Below are positions 41,084 through 50,432 of a DNA stretch of 64,000 nt, one piece after another (positions within the stretch are counted from its first letter, which is position 1; each line of letters starts with the position of its first letter). Both the position numbers and the translations under genes were made by a program. This stretch comes from Leifsonia xyli. GTDB lineage: Bacteria; Actinomycetota; Actinomycetes; Actinomycetales; Microbacteriaceae. The stretch spans positions 310,001 through 374,000 of the forward strand of contig QFQR01000001.1 of the NCBI GenBank assembly GCA_003243275.1, in the 5' to 3' direction. The notes under the pieces are model-generated. The model did no database searches. It was given only the letters and a program-made list of their open reading frames with translations, and had not been told where the DNA came from.

Positions 41084-41767
41084 TTAACCGCGGTCGGGTC
41101 GCTTTCCCGTGATTGCCGTGCCGATGCGCAGGTGTGTCGCGCCCTCGAGGATCGCCTCGGCGTAGTCGCCCGACATGCCGGCCGAGATGCGGTCGGCCTC
41201 GGGCGCGAGGGCGCGGACGGCCTCTGAGGCCGCCCGCAGCCGCGCGAACGCGGGACGCGGCTCGGCACCGAGCGGGGCGACGCCCATGACACCCACGAGC
41301 CGCAGCCCCGGCGTCTCGAGCACGCGCTCGGCGAGGCGCTCGGCATCCGCCGGATCCGCGCCGCCCCGCCCCGGATCGCCCGCCAGCTCGAGTTCGAGGA
41401 ACACCTCCACCTGCTCTCCCGCGGGGTCGGCGAGGGCGCCGATGAGCGACTCCCGGTCGACGGAGTGGATGGCGCGGGCGTAGCGCCGCACGGCACGCGC
41501 CTTGTTGCTCTGGAGCTGGCCGACGAAGTGCCAGTCGAGGGCGAGGTCGGCGGTCTCGGCTGCCTTGGCCTGCGCCTCCTGGTGCCGGTTCTCGCCGACG
41601 TCGCGCACGCCGAGGGCGGCGAGCTCGCGCACGAGGGATGCGGGGTGGAACTTGGTCACCACGATGCGCGTCAGACCCGCCGGGTCGCGTCCCGCGGCGC
41701 GCGCCGCATCCGCGATCCCCGCATCGACCGCCGCGAGCCGCTCGGCGAGCGGCGCGTCGGGGATCAT
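41084..41767 (-). CDS. yggS: YggS-family PLP homeostasis protein
   Basis: 227 residues, a PLP-binding TIM barrel without catalytic domain. The Schiff-base Lys is in TRIVVTKFHP, and GENRHQEA, WHFVGQLQSNKARAV and SAGMSGDYAEAI are family motifs. It controls free pyridoxal phosphate levels. ATG 41767 lies 3 bases after the ftsZ stop. The pgeF gene that often lies between ftsZ and yggS is not present. Confidence 0.94.
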   Translation of the reverse strand: MIPDAPLAERLAAVDAGIADAARAAGRDPAGLTRIVVTKFHPASLVRELAALGVRDVGENRHQEAQAKAAETADLALDWHFVGQLQSNKARAVRRYARAIHSVDRESLIGALADPAGEQVEVFLELELAGDPGRGGADPADAERLAERVLETPGLRLVGVMGVAPLGAEPRPAFARLRAASEAVRALAPEADRISAGMSGDYAEAILEGATHLRIGTAITGKRPDRG

Positions 41768-41770
41768 CGA

Positions 41771-42925
41771 CTACTTCAGGAAGTCGGGGATGTCGAGGTC
41801 GCCGTCATCCTCGAAGTCCTCGAGCGAGGCGACGACCGGCACCTCGGGCTCGCGGCCCCAGCCCTCGGCCTGGCCGCCCTCGTCGCCCTCGGCGGCGACC
41901 GCGACCGACACGGGAAGGGGGGCTGCCGCCTCGACGAAGTTCGAGCGCTTCTCGGGGGCTGCCGGGCGCACCGTGGGCTCGCCTCCGTCGAATCCGGCCG
42001 CGATGACCGTGACGCGCACCTCGTCGCCGAGGGTGTCGTCGATGACGGCACCGAAGATGATGTTGGCCTCGGGGTGCACGGCCTCCTGCACGAGTCGCGC
42101 GGCGTCGTTGATCTCGAAGATGCCGAGGTTGGATCCACCCTGGATCGAGAGCAGCACGCCGTGGGCGCCGTCGATCGAGGCTTCGAGGAGCGGGCTCGCC
42201 ACCGCGAGCTCGGCCGCCTTGATCGCCCGGTCGGCACCGCGGCTCGCACCGATGCCCATGAGCGCCGAGCCCGCACCCTGCATGACCGACTTGACGTCGG
42301 CGAAGTCGAGGTTGATGAGGCCGGGGGTCGTGATGAGGTCGGTGATGCCCTGCACACCGGCGAGGAGCACCTGGTCGGCGGTCGAGAAGGCCTCGAGCAT
42401 CGAGATGCCGCGATCGCTGATCTCGAGCAGGCGGTCGTTGGGGACGACGATCAGGGTGTCGACCTCGTTCTTGAGGGTCGACACGCCGATCTCGGCCTGC
42501 GCCTGCCGACGCTTGCCCTCGAAGCCGAAGGGCTTCGTGACGACGCCGATCGTGAGGGCGCCGATCGACTTGGCGATCCGGGCCACGACGGGCGCGCCGC
42601 CCGTGCCGGTTCCCCCGCCCTCGCCCGCGGTGACGAAGACCATGTCGGCCCCGGCGAGGGCCTCCTCGATCTCCTCCGCGTGGTCCTCGGCGGCGCGGCG
42701 GCCGACCTCGGGGTCGGCACCCGCGCCGAGCCCGCGCGTGAGCTCACGGCCGACGTCGAGTTTGACGTCGGCGTCGCTCATCAGCAGCGCTTGGGCATCG
42801 GTGTTGATCGCGATGAACTCGACGCCGCGGAGGCCCAGTTCGATCATCCGATTCACGGCGTTCACGCCACCGCCGCCGATGCCGACGACCTTGATGACGG
42901 CAAGGTAGTTCTGGTTCGAAGTCAC
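41771..42925 (-). CDS. ftsZ: Cell division protein FtsZ
   Basis: 384-residue tubulin-like GTPase that forms the division ring. GGGGVNAVNRM, the tubulin signature GGGTGTGGAP (about residue 103), NVDFADVK and the synergy loop are all present. The C-terminal tail ends in a DDDGDLDIPDFLK-like conserved peptide that binds SepF. GTG 42925 has AGGAGG 6 bases upstream. Preceded by an A/T-rich promoter-like stretch in the 138-base gap after ftsQ. Confidence 0.98.
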   Translation of the reverse strand: MTSNQNYLAVIKVVGIGGGGVNAVNRMIELGLRGVEFIAINTDAQALLMSDADVKLDVGRELTRGLGAGADPEVGRRAAEDHAEEIEEALAGADMVFVTAGEGGGTGTGGAPVVARIAKSIGALTIGVVTKPFGFEGKRRQAQAEIGVSTLKNEVDTLIVVPNDRLLEISDRGISMLEAFSTADQVLLAGVQGITDLITTPGLINLDFADVKSVMQGAGSALMGIGASRGADRAIKAAELAVASPLLEASIDGAHGVLLSIQGGSNLGIFEINDAARLVQEAVHPEANIIFGAVIDDTLGDEVRVTVIAAGFDGGEPTVRPAAPEKRSNFVEAAAPLPVSVAVAAEGDEGGQAEGWGREPEVPVVASLEDFEDDGDLDIPDFLK

Positions 42926-42953
42926 GTCCGGCCTCCTGGAGAAAACCTTCAAC

Positions 42954-42972
42954 CTCTACTTGAAGTTTAGAG
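42954..42972 (-). promoter_or_regulatory. A/T-rich palindromic element before ftsZ
   Basis: In the otherwise G/C-rich window, 42950-42995 is A/T-rich. CTCTACTT-G-AAGTTTAGAG is an imperfect palindrome with ACTTGAAGT perfect at its core, and its minus-strand reading contains TAAACT (42969 to 42964). It is a plausible ftsZ promoter and regulator site; no -35 match is evident. Confidence 0.4.
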
Positions 42973-43063
42973 TCTTTCTCAGTACTTTTATGTGCCCTCA
43001 CGGTAAGCGCGAGCGAGGCGCGACTCCGGGCGACACCCCGCGTGTCGCGAAACGGAGCGCTGC

Positions 43064-44008
43064 TCAGGCTGCGTGGAAGACCGCGCTGCCGGGGGCCGAC
43101 ACGTCGTAGACGCCCGCCCCCGAGCCGCCGTGGATCGCGAGCAGCGCGGCGAGCACCCGCGCCTTGCGGTCCGAATCATCCGCGCTCCCCCACTCCACGC
43201 GCTGCGCGGAGCCGGCGAGCGTCAGGGTGACATCGTCACGTGTCGTCGCCGCGATCGAGTCCAGCTGAGACCGCAGCGAAGCCGGCATCGCGAGCAGCAC
43301 CTCCGCGATCGATCGGTACGCGGCAGAGCCGACATCGCTCTCGGCGACCGAGATGAGCGGCAGCCCCGCCGGTCGCTCCGGCGAGTTCGACAGGACGACC
43401 CCCGCGGCGTCGACGACATCGAAACCGCCCCCCGACACGATCGCCCCGATCGGAGAACGCTCCACAATGTGCACGATGAGCGTGCCTGGCGGCAGGATCT
43501 CCGTCGAGTAGCTGCGGATGAGGGTGAACGACGACAGCTGATCGCGCAACTCGCCCTCGTCGAGCAGCGCGAGAGGGGTGCCCAGCTGGCCGTCGATCGC
43601 GGAGACGAGCTGCGCGGGGTCGAGGGTCGAGGTGCCCTCGACCCGGATCTCGCGCAGCGAGAGCAGCGGCGAGTACACCGCGGCGAAACTCATCCCGACC
43701 AGCAGCGCGACGACACCGATCCCGGTCAACCACGCGATCCGCCGCCGCCGGCTGCGGCGCGTGAACCGCCGCAGCTCGTGCCTCTCGGCGCGCCGACGGG
43801 CGCGCTCCGCCGCCCGCAGCTCGGCATCCGCCGCCCGGCTCGTCGAGGCACGCGGCCGAGGCTTCCGGGCGGGGCGGGGCTCTGGCGAGCGGGGCGAGCT
43901 CGCCGGCTTCTCCGGGGCGACGGGCGCCGCGGGGATGCGCTTCGCGCGCGGCGCCGGCTTCTCCGCCGTCGGCGCCGGGGTCGGGTCGAATCCCTCGGGG
44001 CGCTTCAC
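43064..44008 (-). CDS. ftsQ: Cell division protein FtsQ
   Basis: About 314 residues. A Pro/Arg-rich cytoplasmic part is followed by one membrane helix (IAWLTGIGVVALLVGMSFAAV), a POTRA domain starting LSLREIRVEGTSTL, and the FtsQ beta domain. It bridges cytoplasmic and outer division proteins. The start is uncertain: GTG 44008 (VKRPEGFD) avoids overlap with murC; GTGs at 44038, 44047 and 44083 are in frame but run into it. Downstream of murC, upstream of ftsZ; no ddl is present between. Confidence 0.9.
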   Translation of the reverse strand: MKRPEGFDPTPAPTAEKPAPRAKRIPAAPVAPEKPASSPRSPEPRPARKPRPRASTSRAADAELRAAERARRRAERHELRRFTRRSRRRRIAWLTGIGVVALLVGMSFAAVYSPLLSLREIRVEGTSTLDPAQLVSAIDGQLGTPLALLDEGELRDQLSSFTLIRSYSTEILPPGTLIVHIVERSPIGAIVSGGGFDVVDAAGVVLSNSPERPAGLPLISVAESDVGSAAYRSIAEVLLAMPASLRSQLDSIAATTRDDVTLTLAGSAQRVEWGSADDSDRKARVLAALLAIHGGSGAGVYDVSAPGSAVFHAA

Positions 44009-44021
44009 GCGCGTGGACCAC

Positions 44022-45419
44022 TCATGTGCGTTCCCCACCGAGAGCACCGAGGACCTGCGGGATGATCCGGTAGACGTCGCCACAGCTCAACGTCATCACG
44101 AGATCGCCCTCGCGGGCGATCTCGGCCACCCGGTCGGCCGCAGCCTGCCAGTCGGGCAGGAAGTCGACTCGGGAGGCGTCGGCGAAGCGGTCGGCGACAA
44201 GCGCGCCCGTGACCCCCGGCACCGGATCCTCACGGGCGCCGTAGACGTCGAGCACGACCGTGTGATCGGCGAGGCGCTCGTAGACCTGGGCGAAATCCCC
44301 CGCCATCATCCGGGTGCGGCTGTACAGGTGCGGCTGGTGGATCGCGATGACGCGCCCGGTGCCGACCACGGAGCGCGCCGTCGCGAGCGCCGCAGCCACC
44401 TCGGTCGGATGGTGCGCGTAGTCGTCGAAGACCCGAACGCCGCGCACCTCGCCGTGCAGCTCGAAGCGGCGGCCCGTGCCGACGAAGGCCTCCAGGCCGC
44501 GGACGATCCCGGCCGCGTCGAAGCCCATCGTCACCAGCACCGCGAAGGCGCCCGCCGCGTTGATCGCGTTGTGGGCTCCCGGAACGGCGAGCCGCACCGG
44601 GAGCCCCCGGCCCTCGTGCACGAGCGTGAAGGAGACCGGGCCCTCCGCCACGATGTCGCGCACCCGGATGTCCGCATCCTCGGCGAGGCCGAAGGTCACG
44701 ACGCGCGAGCCCTCCAGTCGCGCGGTCACCGCGAGGGTGCCCGCGTCGTCGCTCGAGGCGACCACGAACTCGCTCGCCTCCTGCGCGAAGCGCACGAAGG
44801 CGTCCTCGAACGCCTCCTGGGTTCCGTAGTGGTCGAGGTGGTCGGCGTCGACGTTCGTGATGAGCGCCACCGCGGTGTCGTAGCGCAGGAACGAGCCGTC
44901 GGACTCGTCCGCCTCGACCACGAACAGCTCGTCGGCACCGTAGGCCGAACTGCGCCCGTAGCCGGCGATCACGCCGCCGTTGACGAATCCGGGGTCGGCA
45001 CCCAGCTCGCGCAGCGCCGTGACGATCATGCCCGTCGAGGTGGTCTTGCCGTGCGCACCCGCCACCGCGACGACCCGGTGTCCGCGGATGAGCCAGTCCA
45101 GCGCGAGCGCGCGGTGCAGCACCGGGATGCCGTCGGCGAGAGCCCGGCGATACTCCGGGTTGTCCTGCCAGAGGGCTCCCGTCACGATGAGCGTGTCGGC
45201 GTCGCCCACATTCGCGGCGTCGTGGCCGATCGCGATGGTCGCGCCGGCCGCGCGGAGCTCCCGCACCGCATCCGTCTCGCGCAGATCGGATCCGGTCACC
45301 CGGTGGCCTGCGTCGAGCAGCAGCCGGGCGATGCCGCTCATCCCTGAGCCGCCGATGCCGACGAGGTGCACGGCACCGAGCTCGTCGGGCAGGGACTGGT
45401 CGAGGTCGGGCGCGATCAT
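44022..45419 (-). CDS. murC: UDP-N-acetylmuramate-L-alanine ligase
   Basis: 465 residues; it adds L-Ala to UDP-MurNAc with ATP, the first peptide step of the wall precursor. HLVGIGGSGMSGIARLLL is the UDP-binding loop, GAHGKTTSTGM the ATP P-loop, EADESDGSFL and the HPHLYSRT region are typical of the Mur ligase core. ATG 45419 lies 10 bases after murG. Confidence 0.97.
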   Translation of the reverse strand: MIAPDLDQSLPDELGAVHLVGIGGSGMSGIARLLLDAGHRVTGSDLRETDAVRELRAAGATIAIGHDAANVGDADTLIVTGALWQDNPEYRRALADGIPVLHRALALDWLIRGHRVVAVAGAHGKTTSTGMIVTALRELGADPGFVNGGVIAGYGRSSAYGADELFVVEADESDGSFLRYDTAVALITNVDADHLDHYGTQEAFEDAFVRFAQEASEFVVASSDDAGTLAVTARLEGSRVVTFGLAEDADIRVRDIVAEGPVSFTLVHEGRGLPVRLAVPGAHNAINAAGAFAVLVTMGFDAAGIVRGLEAFVGTGRRFELHGEVRGVRVFDDYAHHPTEVAAALATARSVVGTGRVIAIHQPHLYSRTRMMAGDFAQVYERLADHTVVLDVYGAREDPVPGVTGALVADRFADASRVDFLPDWQAAADRVAEIAREGDLVMTLSCGDVYRIIPQVLGALGGERT

Positions 45420-45429
45420 CCGCTCAACG

Positions 45430-46542
45430 CTACCTGTCCGACGCCGAGCGCGCCGACGACGCACCCGCGGGGCCCGCGACCGCCTCCTGGATGAGGTCGA
45501 CGAGACGATCCGCACCGTCGCGGCGACCCGTGGCCGCGATCCGCGCGGCCATGTCGGCCACGAGCGCGGGGTCGTCGAGCAGCCGGAGGAAGGGACCGCG
45601 CACCCAGTCCGCGTCGAAGTCGGCATCCGCCACGAGCAGCGCGCCCCCGGCATCCACCGCCTCGCGCGCGTTGAGCGCCTGCTCGCCGTTGCCCACGGCG
45701 TAGGGCACGAAAACCGCCGGGATGCCGAGGGCGGCGAGCTCGCTGACCGTCGCGGAACCCGCGCGCGAGACCGCCAGGTCGGCAGCCGCGAAGGCGAGGT
45801 CCATCCGATCGCAGTAGGGCATCAGGTGATAGTCCCGCAGGCCAGGGTCGTCGACCGGGGCACGGTCGCCCGTGATGTGCAGCACCTGCCAGCCCGCACC
45901 GAGCACCGCATCGACCGCCCCCGAGATCCCCTCGTTGAGGCGGCGCGCTCCGAGCGAGCCGCCCGTCACGAGCAGGGTCGGGCGGCCGGCCTCGAGTCCG
46001 AGGCTCTCGATTGCCGCCGGGCGCGCCACGAAGCGGTCGAGCTCCTCGATCTCGCGCCGCAGGGGAAGGCCCACGACACGGCCGCCGCGGATGCGGGTTC
46101 CCGCGAACACGGTGCCGACCCGACGCGTCAGCCGCGCGCCGTATCGGTTCGCGATGCCGGGTCGCGCGTTCGCCTCATGGATCACGAGCGGCAGGCCCTC
46201 CCGATGCGCCGCGGCGTAGGCGGGCGCCGCGGCGTAGCCACCGAAGCCGACGACGGCATCCACGCCCCGGTCGCGCAGGATGCCCCGGGTGAGCTCGATG
46301 CTCGCCTTCCATCGGGCGGGGAATCGCACGGCATCCGCGTTGGGGCGACGCGGGAAGGGCAACCGCGGCACCGTCACCAGCTCATAGCCGCGTTGCGGCA
46401 CGAGCCGCGCCTCGATCCCCTCCACTGTACCGAGGACGAGGACCTCCGCCTCTGGCTCGCGCTCACGCAGACGGTCGGCCGTCGCGAGCAGCGGGTTGAC
46501 ATGGCCGGCGGTCCCGCCTCCGGCCATGAGATAGACGGTCAC
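45430..46542 (-). CDS. murG: UDP-GlcNAc:lipid I N-acetylglucosaminyltransferase
   Basis: 370 residues, a GT-B glycosyltransferase at the inner membrane face making lipid II from lipid I. LMAGGGTAGHVNPLL is the N-terminal G-loop, GFGGYAAAPAYAAA and LVTGGSLGARRLN are the second G-loops, and SRAGSATVSELAALG binds UDP-GlcNAc. GTG 46542 overlaps the ftsW stop (GTGA). Confidence 0.97.
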   Translation of the reverse strand: MTVYLMAGGGTAGHVNPLLATADRLREREPEAEVLVLGTVEGIEARLVPQRGYELVTVPRLPFPRRPNADAVRFPARWKASIELTRGILRDRGVDAVVGFGGYAAAPAYAAAHREGLPLVIHEANARPGIANRYGARLTRRVGTVFAGTRIRGGRVVGLPLRREIEELDRFVARPAAIESLGLEAGRPTLLVTGGSLGARRLNEGISGAVDAVLGAGWQVLHITGDRAPVDDPGLRDYHLMPYCDRMDLAFAAADLAVSRAGSATVSELAALGIPAVFVPYAVGNGEQALNAREAVDAGGALLVADADFDADWVRGPFLRLLDDPALVADMAARIAATGRRDGADRLVDLIQEAVAGPAGASSARSASDR

Positions 46543-47825
46543 CGCGCGAGCCCCTCGCGCGTCGTCCCCCGACCCCGCTGCTGCCCGGCTGCCTCCCGGG
46601 GGTCGCGGCGGGCGAACGACAGCACGATGCCGACGGCGAGGAGCGTCGTCACGAGCGAGGAGCCGCCCGCGGAGATGAACGGCAGGGGTACCCCGAGCAC
46701 CGGCAGCAGACCGAGCACCACGGCGATGTTGACGAGGGCCTGCCCGATGATCCAGACCATCGCGACACAGGTCGCGAGCCGCGCGAAGGGGTCGACTTGG
46801 CGGCGGATGATGCGCACGAAGCACACCGCGAGCACGACGAACAGGGCGACGACGAGCAGCGCGCCGATGAGTCCCAGCTCCTCGCCGATCACGGCGAAGA
46901 TGAAGTCGGTCTCAGCCTCGGGGAGCCAGTTCCATTTCGACTCGGAGTTGCCGAGCCCGACACCGAACACCCCGCCGCTCGCGAGCGCCTGCCAGCCGTG
47001 CAGCGGCTGGTAGCAGAACTGGGCGAGGTCGGGGTCGCTGACGTTGATGCAGCCGGTCAGCCAGGCGTCGATGCGGTTGCTGCGCGAGGAGCTGATGCGG
47101 GTGGCGACGAAGGCCAACACGCCCAGCACGATCGTGATCGTCGCCATGATGCGCAGCCGGATGCCGGCGAAGAACATCGCGCCGAGCACCATCGCCGTCA
47201 GGATGATCGTGGTTCCGAGGTCGTTGCCGAGCATGACGAGCAGCACCGCGCCGCCCGCGACGGGGCCGAGCGGCAGCAGGTACTGCTTCCAGTCGTTCGC
47301 GCGCCAGTCGTTGATCACGGGCGCCTTGCGCGTGACGATCAGGGCGAGCCAGATGACGAAGCCGAGCTTGATGAACTCGGAGGGCTGGAAGGTGAAGCCC
47401 GCGATCGTGAGCCAGTTGTTGTTGTAGCTGCCCTGTCCCGTGCCGATCGCGATGACGAGTGCCTGCAGCACGAGGGCCCCGAGGATCGCGTGCCAGGCCC
47501 AGCGCTTCCAGAACACCATGGGGGCGCGCGAGGCGATCAGCATGAGCGGGATGCCGAGCGCGGCGAGGATCGCCTGGCGGCTCGTGCGCGCGAAGAAGTC
47601 GCGGTCCGAGACCCACGACTCGATCGCCGAGGACGAGAGCACCATGACGAGCCCGAAGACGACGAGGAAGAGCGTCGTGCCGAGCAGCAGGAAGTACTCG
47701 GGGGTCTCCGCCGCGAAGATGCGGCGCACGGCGACGACCGCGCTCGCTCCGCGCGGCTGCGGGGTCGGCTCAGGCTCCGGCGCCGCTCCCGGTCGCGGGC
47801 GGGCCGGGGGTCGGGTCGTCGTCAT
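46539..47825 (-). CDS. ftsW: Septal peptidoglycan polymerase FtsW
   Basis: 428-residue SEDS-family glycosyltransferase with ten predicted helices. The catalytic Asp region is in SWVSDRDFFARTSRQ-flanked helices, and LGLLPVLGVPLPFISAGGSS is the conserved C-terminal loop. It polymerises lipid II together with the FtsI transpeptidase encoded upstream. The Pro-rich first 25 residues share DNA with the last codons of murD in another frame: ATG 47825 lies 56 bases inside murD. The overlap is long for this cluster; a later GTG start cannot be excluded. Confidence 0.95.
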   Translation of the reverse strand: MTTTRPPARPRPGAAPEPEPTPQPRGASAVVAVRRIFAAETPEYFLLLGTTLFLVVFGLVMVLSSSAIESWVSDRDFFARTSRQAILAALGIPLMLIASRAPMVFWKRWAWHAILGALVLQALVIAIGTGQGSYNNNWLTIAGFTFQPSEFIKLGFVIWLALIVTRKAPVINDWRANDWKQYLLPLGPVAGGAVLLVMLGNDLGTTIILTAMVLGAMFFAGIRLRIMATITIVLGVLAFVATRISSSRSNRIDAWLTGCINVSDPDLAQFCYQPLHGWQALASGGVFGVGLGNSESKWNWLPEAETDFIFAVIGEELGLIGALLVVALFVVLAVCFVRIIRRQVDPFARLATCVAMVWIIGQALVNIAVVLGLLPVLGVPLPFISAGGSSLVTTLLAVGIVLSFARRDPREAAGQQRGRGTTREGLAR

Positions 47826-49335
47826 CCGCGCCCCCTCCCAGGTGCTCTCGCACCGCCTCGGCGAACCGCGTGCCGCGATCCGCGTAGTCCACGAACTGAT
47901 CCATCGACGCCGCCGCCGGCGCGAGCAGCACCACGTCGCCCGTTCGGGCGACGGATGCGGCCGCGCGCACCGCGGCGGACATCACGCCCCCAGTCTCCGA
48001 TCCGTCGACCTCGAGCACCGGAACGTCGGGCGCGTGTCGTGCGAACGCGAGCCGCAACGCCTCGCGGTCGGCGCCGATCAGCACCGCCGCCCGCAGCCGC
48101 CCGGCATGACGCTCGACGAGCGGCGCGGGGTCGACCCCTTTGAGCAGGCCGCCCGCGATCCAGACGACGCTCTCCGCGGCACGAAGCGAGGCATCGGCCG
48201 CGTGGGCGTTGGTGGCCTTGGAGTCGTCGATCCAGGTGACGCCGCCCCGGCGCGCGACGAACTCGGTGCGGTGCGCATCCATGCGGAAGGTGCCGAGCGC
48301 GTCGTGAATCTCGGCCTGCCCGACGCCCGCCGCACGCGCGAGCGCCGCCGCGGCGAGCACGTTCTGCACCGTGTGCGGGGCCGCGAGGCCGACCGCGCCG
48401 AGCTCCGCGACGGTCGTGAGCTCGAGAGCGCTGCGGTGCCGCTCCTCGAGGAAGGCGCGGTCCACGAGGATGCCGTCGACGACCCCGAGGTCGCTCGGCC
48501 CCGGCACGCCCAGCCCGAAGCCGATCGCGCGGCAGCCCTCCTGCACCTCGGCATCCTCGACGAGGTGCCGGGTGGCCTCGTCGGCGAGGTTGTAGACGCA
48601 GGCGATGCGCGTGTTCTCGTAGACCCGGCCCTTCGCCGCCACGTAGGCCTCGCGCGAGCCGTGCCAGTCGAGATGGTCGTCGGCGATGTTGAGGCAGACG
48701 CTCGCGAGCGGTGCGAGCTCCCCGCCCGGGTTGGTGTGACTCCAGTGCAGCTGGTAGCTGGAGAGCTCGACGACGAGCACGTCGAATCCCGCAGGATCGC
48801 GGATCGCGTCGAGCACCGGGATGCCGATGTTGCCCGCCGGCGCGGCCCGCAGCCCGCCCGCCACGAGCAGGTGCGCCGTGAGCTGCGTCGTCGTGGTCTT
48901 GCCGTTGGTGCCCGTGACGAGGATCCACTCGCCGGGCGTGCCGTCGGCCCGCAGCACCTTGTCGCGCAGCCGCCAGGCGAGCTCGATGTCGCCCCACACC
49001 GGGATGCCGGCCTGCGCGGCCCAGAGCAGCAGCGGGTGATCGGGGTGGTAGCCGGGCGAGACCACCACGAGCTCGGGGGCGAAGGCGAGCAGCTCGTCCG
49101 GCACGCCCGCGTCATCCGGATGCTGCAGGAACCGTGCGCCGATCACGGCGAGCAGCTCGCGGTGCTCCTCGCTGCCCCGAGCCGCGACGACGAGCGTATC
49201 GGCTCCCAGCTCGACGAGCGTGTCGGCCACGGCGAAGCCCGTGACACCGAGTCCGAGCACGGCGACCCGGAGCCCCGACCAGTCGGCGCGCCAGCTGGTC
49301 AGCTCGGAGAGCGGCGCGCTCAGCGCACGTACCAT
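47770..49335 (-). CDS. murD: UDP-N-acetylmuramoylalanine-D-glutamate ligase
   Basis: 521 residues. It adds D-Glu to UDP-MurNAc-Ala. AVLGLGVTGFAVADTL binds UDP, VTGTNGKTTTTQLTAHLL is the P-loop, NIADDHLDWHGS and WIDDSKATNAHAA are Mur-ligase signatures. The C-terminus is extended by an acidic, Pro/Gly-rich tail (GGGADDDDPTPGPP) whose DNA also encodes the start of ftsW. ATG 49335 overlaps the mraY 3' end by 16 bases. Confidence 0.95.
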   Translation of the reverse strand: MVRALSAPLSELTSWRADWSGLRVAVLGLGVTGFAVADTLVELGADTLVVAARGSEEHRELLAVIGARFLQHPDDAGVPDELLAFAPELVVVSPGYHPDHPLLLWAAQAGIPVWGDIELAWRLRDKVLRADGTPGEWILVTGTNGKTTTTQLTAHLLVAGGLRAAPAGNIGIPVLDAIRDPAGFDVLVVELSSYQLHWSHTNPGGELAPLASVCLNIADDHLDWHGSREAYVAAKGRVYENTRIACVYNLADEATRHLVEDAEVQEGCRAIGFGLGVPGPSDLGVVDGILVDRAFLEERHRSALELTTVAELGAVGLAAPHTVQNVLAAAALARAAGVGQAEIHDALGTFRMDAHRTEFVARRGGVTWIDDSKATNAHAADASLRAAESVVWIAGGLLKGVDPAPLVERHAGRLRAAVLIGADREALRLAFARHAPDVPVLEVDGSETGGVMSAAVRAAASVARTGDVVLLAPAAASMDQFVDYADRGTRFAEAVREHLGGGADDDDPTPGPPATGSGAGA

Positions 49336-50432
49336 TCGAGATAGAACACGCCGACGCCCGCCGCGACGAAGAGCGCGGCGATGATCCAGAAGCGCACGAC
49401 GACCGTGATCTCGGCCCAGCCCTTGAGCTCGAAGTGGTGGTGCAGCGGACTCATCAGGAAGATGCGTCTGCCGGTGCCGAATCGCCACTTCGTGACCTTG
49501 AAGTAGGCGCGTTGCAGGATGACGGATCCGGTCGTGACCAGGAACAGCCCCCCGATGAGCACGAGCAGCAGCTCGGTGCGGCTGAGGATCGCGAGGGCCG
49601 CGAGCACCCCGCCGAGGGCGAGCGAGCCGGTGTCGCCCATGAACAGCTGGGCGGGCGAGGTGTTCCACCACAGGAAGCCGATGAGCGCCCCCGCGACGGC
49701 GGCCGCGACGACGGCGAGGTCGAGCGGATCGCGCACCTCGTAGCACTTGTAGAGGACGTCTTCGGCGACGCGCGAGCCGAAGCACCACTGGTTGTTCTGC
49801 CAGAAGCCGATGAAGATGTAGGCCGACACGGCGAAGATCGAGGCACCCGAGGCGAGCCCGTCGAGGCCGTCGGCGACGTTGACGCCGTTCGACGCCGACA
49901 CCGTGATGAGGTTCACCCACAGCAGGAACAGGATCACGCCGATGATCGGCCCGAACGCGAAGAGGTCGAGCCACGGGATGTCGCGCACGGCCGAAATCTT
50001 CGTCGAGGCGGCCGTCAGGCCGTTCTCGTCGGTCGAGTTGAGGGCGAGCAGCGCGAAGGTGGTCGCGACGACGACCTGCCCGGCGATCTTCGACCAGCCG
50101 CCGAGACCGAGGCTGCGTTGCTTGCGGGTCTTCAGGAAGTCGTCGACGAAGCCGACGAGCGCGAGGCCCACCATCATCCCGAGCACGAGCATGCCGACCC
50201 GCGTGGGCGGCTCCTCGGCGACGAGATGCCCCACGATGTAGCCCAGCACGGTGCCCACCACGAAGACGATGCCGCCCATCGTCGGGGTTCCGCGCTTGGT
50301 GTGGTGGGTCTGCGGACCGTCGTCGCGGATGAACTGTCCCCAGCCGAGCTTCTTGAACAGCCGGATCCAGAGCGGCGTGGTGAGCAGGGTGAAGATCAGC
50401 GAGAAGGCACCCGCGACGAGCAACGCGATCAC
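49320..50432 (-). CDS. mraY: Phospho-N-acetylmuramoyl-pentapeptide transferase
   Basis: 370-residue membrane enzyme with about ten helices, transferring phospho-MurNAc-pentapeptide to undecaprenyl phosphate to form lipid I. GTPTMGGIVF, GFVDDFLK (catalytic Asp pair), NVADGLDGLASG and FLWWNTSPAQLFMGDTGSLALGG are diagnostic, with the HHHFE catalytic histidines in SPLHHHFELKGW. GTG 50432 overlaps the murF stop (GTGA). Confidence 0.97.
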   Translation of the reverse strand: MIALLVAGAFSLIFTLLTTPLWIRLFKKLGWGQFIRDDGPQTHHTKRGTPTMGGIVFVVGTVLGYIVGHLVAEEPPTRVGMLVLGMMVGLALVGFVDDFLKTRKQRSLGLGGWSKIAGQVVVATTFALLALNSTDENGLTAASTKISAVRDIPWLDLFAFGPIIGVILFLLWVNLITVSASNGVNVADGLDGLASGASIFAVSAYIFIGFWQNNQWCFGSRVAEDVLYKCYEVRDPLDLAVVAAAVAGALIGFLWWNTSPAQLFMGDTGSLALGGVLAALAILSRTELLLVLIGGLFLVTTGSVILQRAYFKVTKWRFGTGRRIFLMSPLHHHFELKGWAEITVVVRFWIIAALFVAAGVGVFYLEWYVR

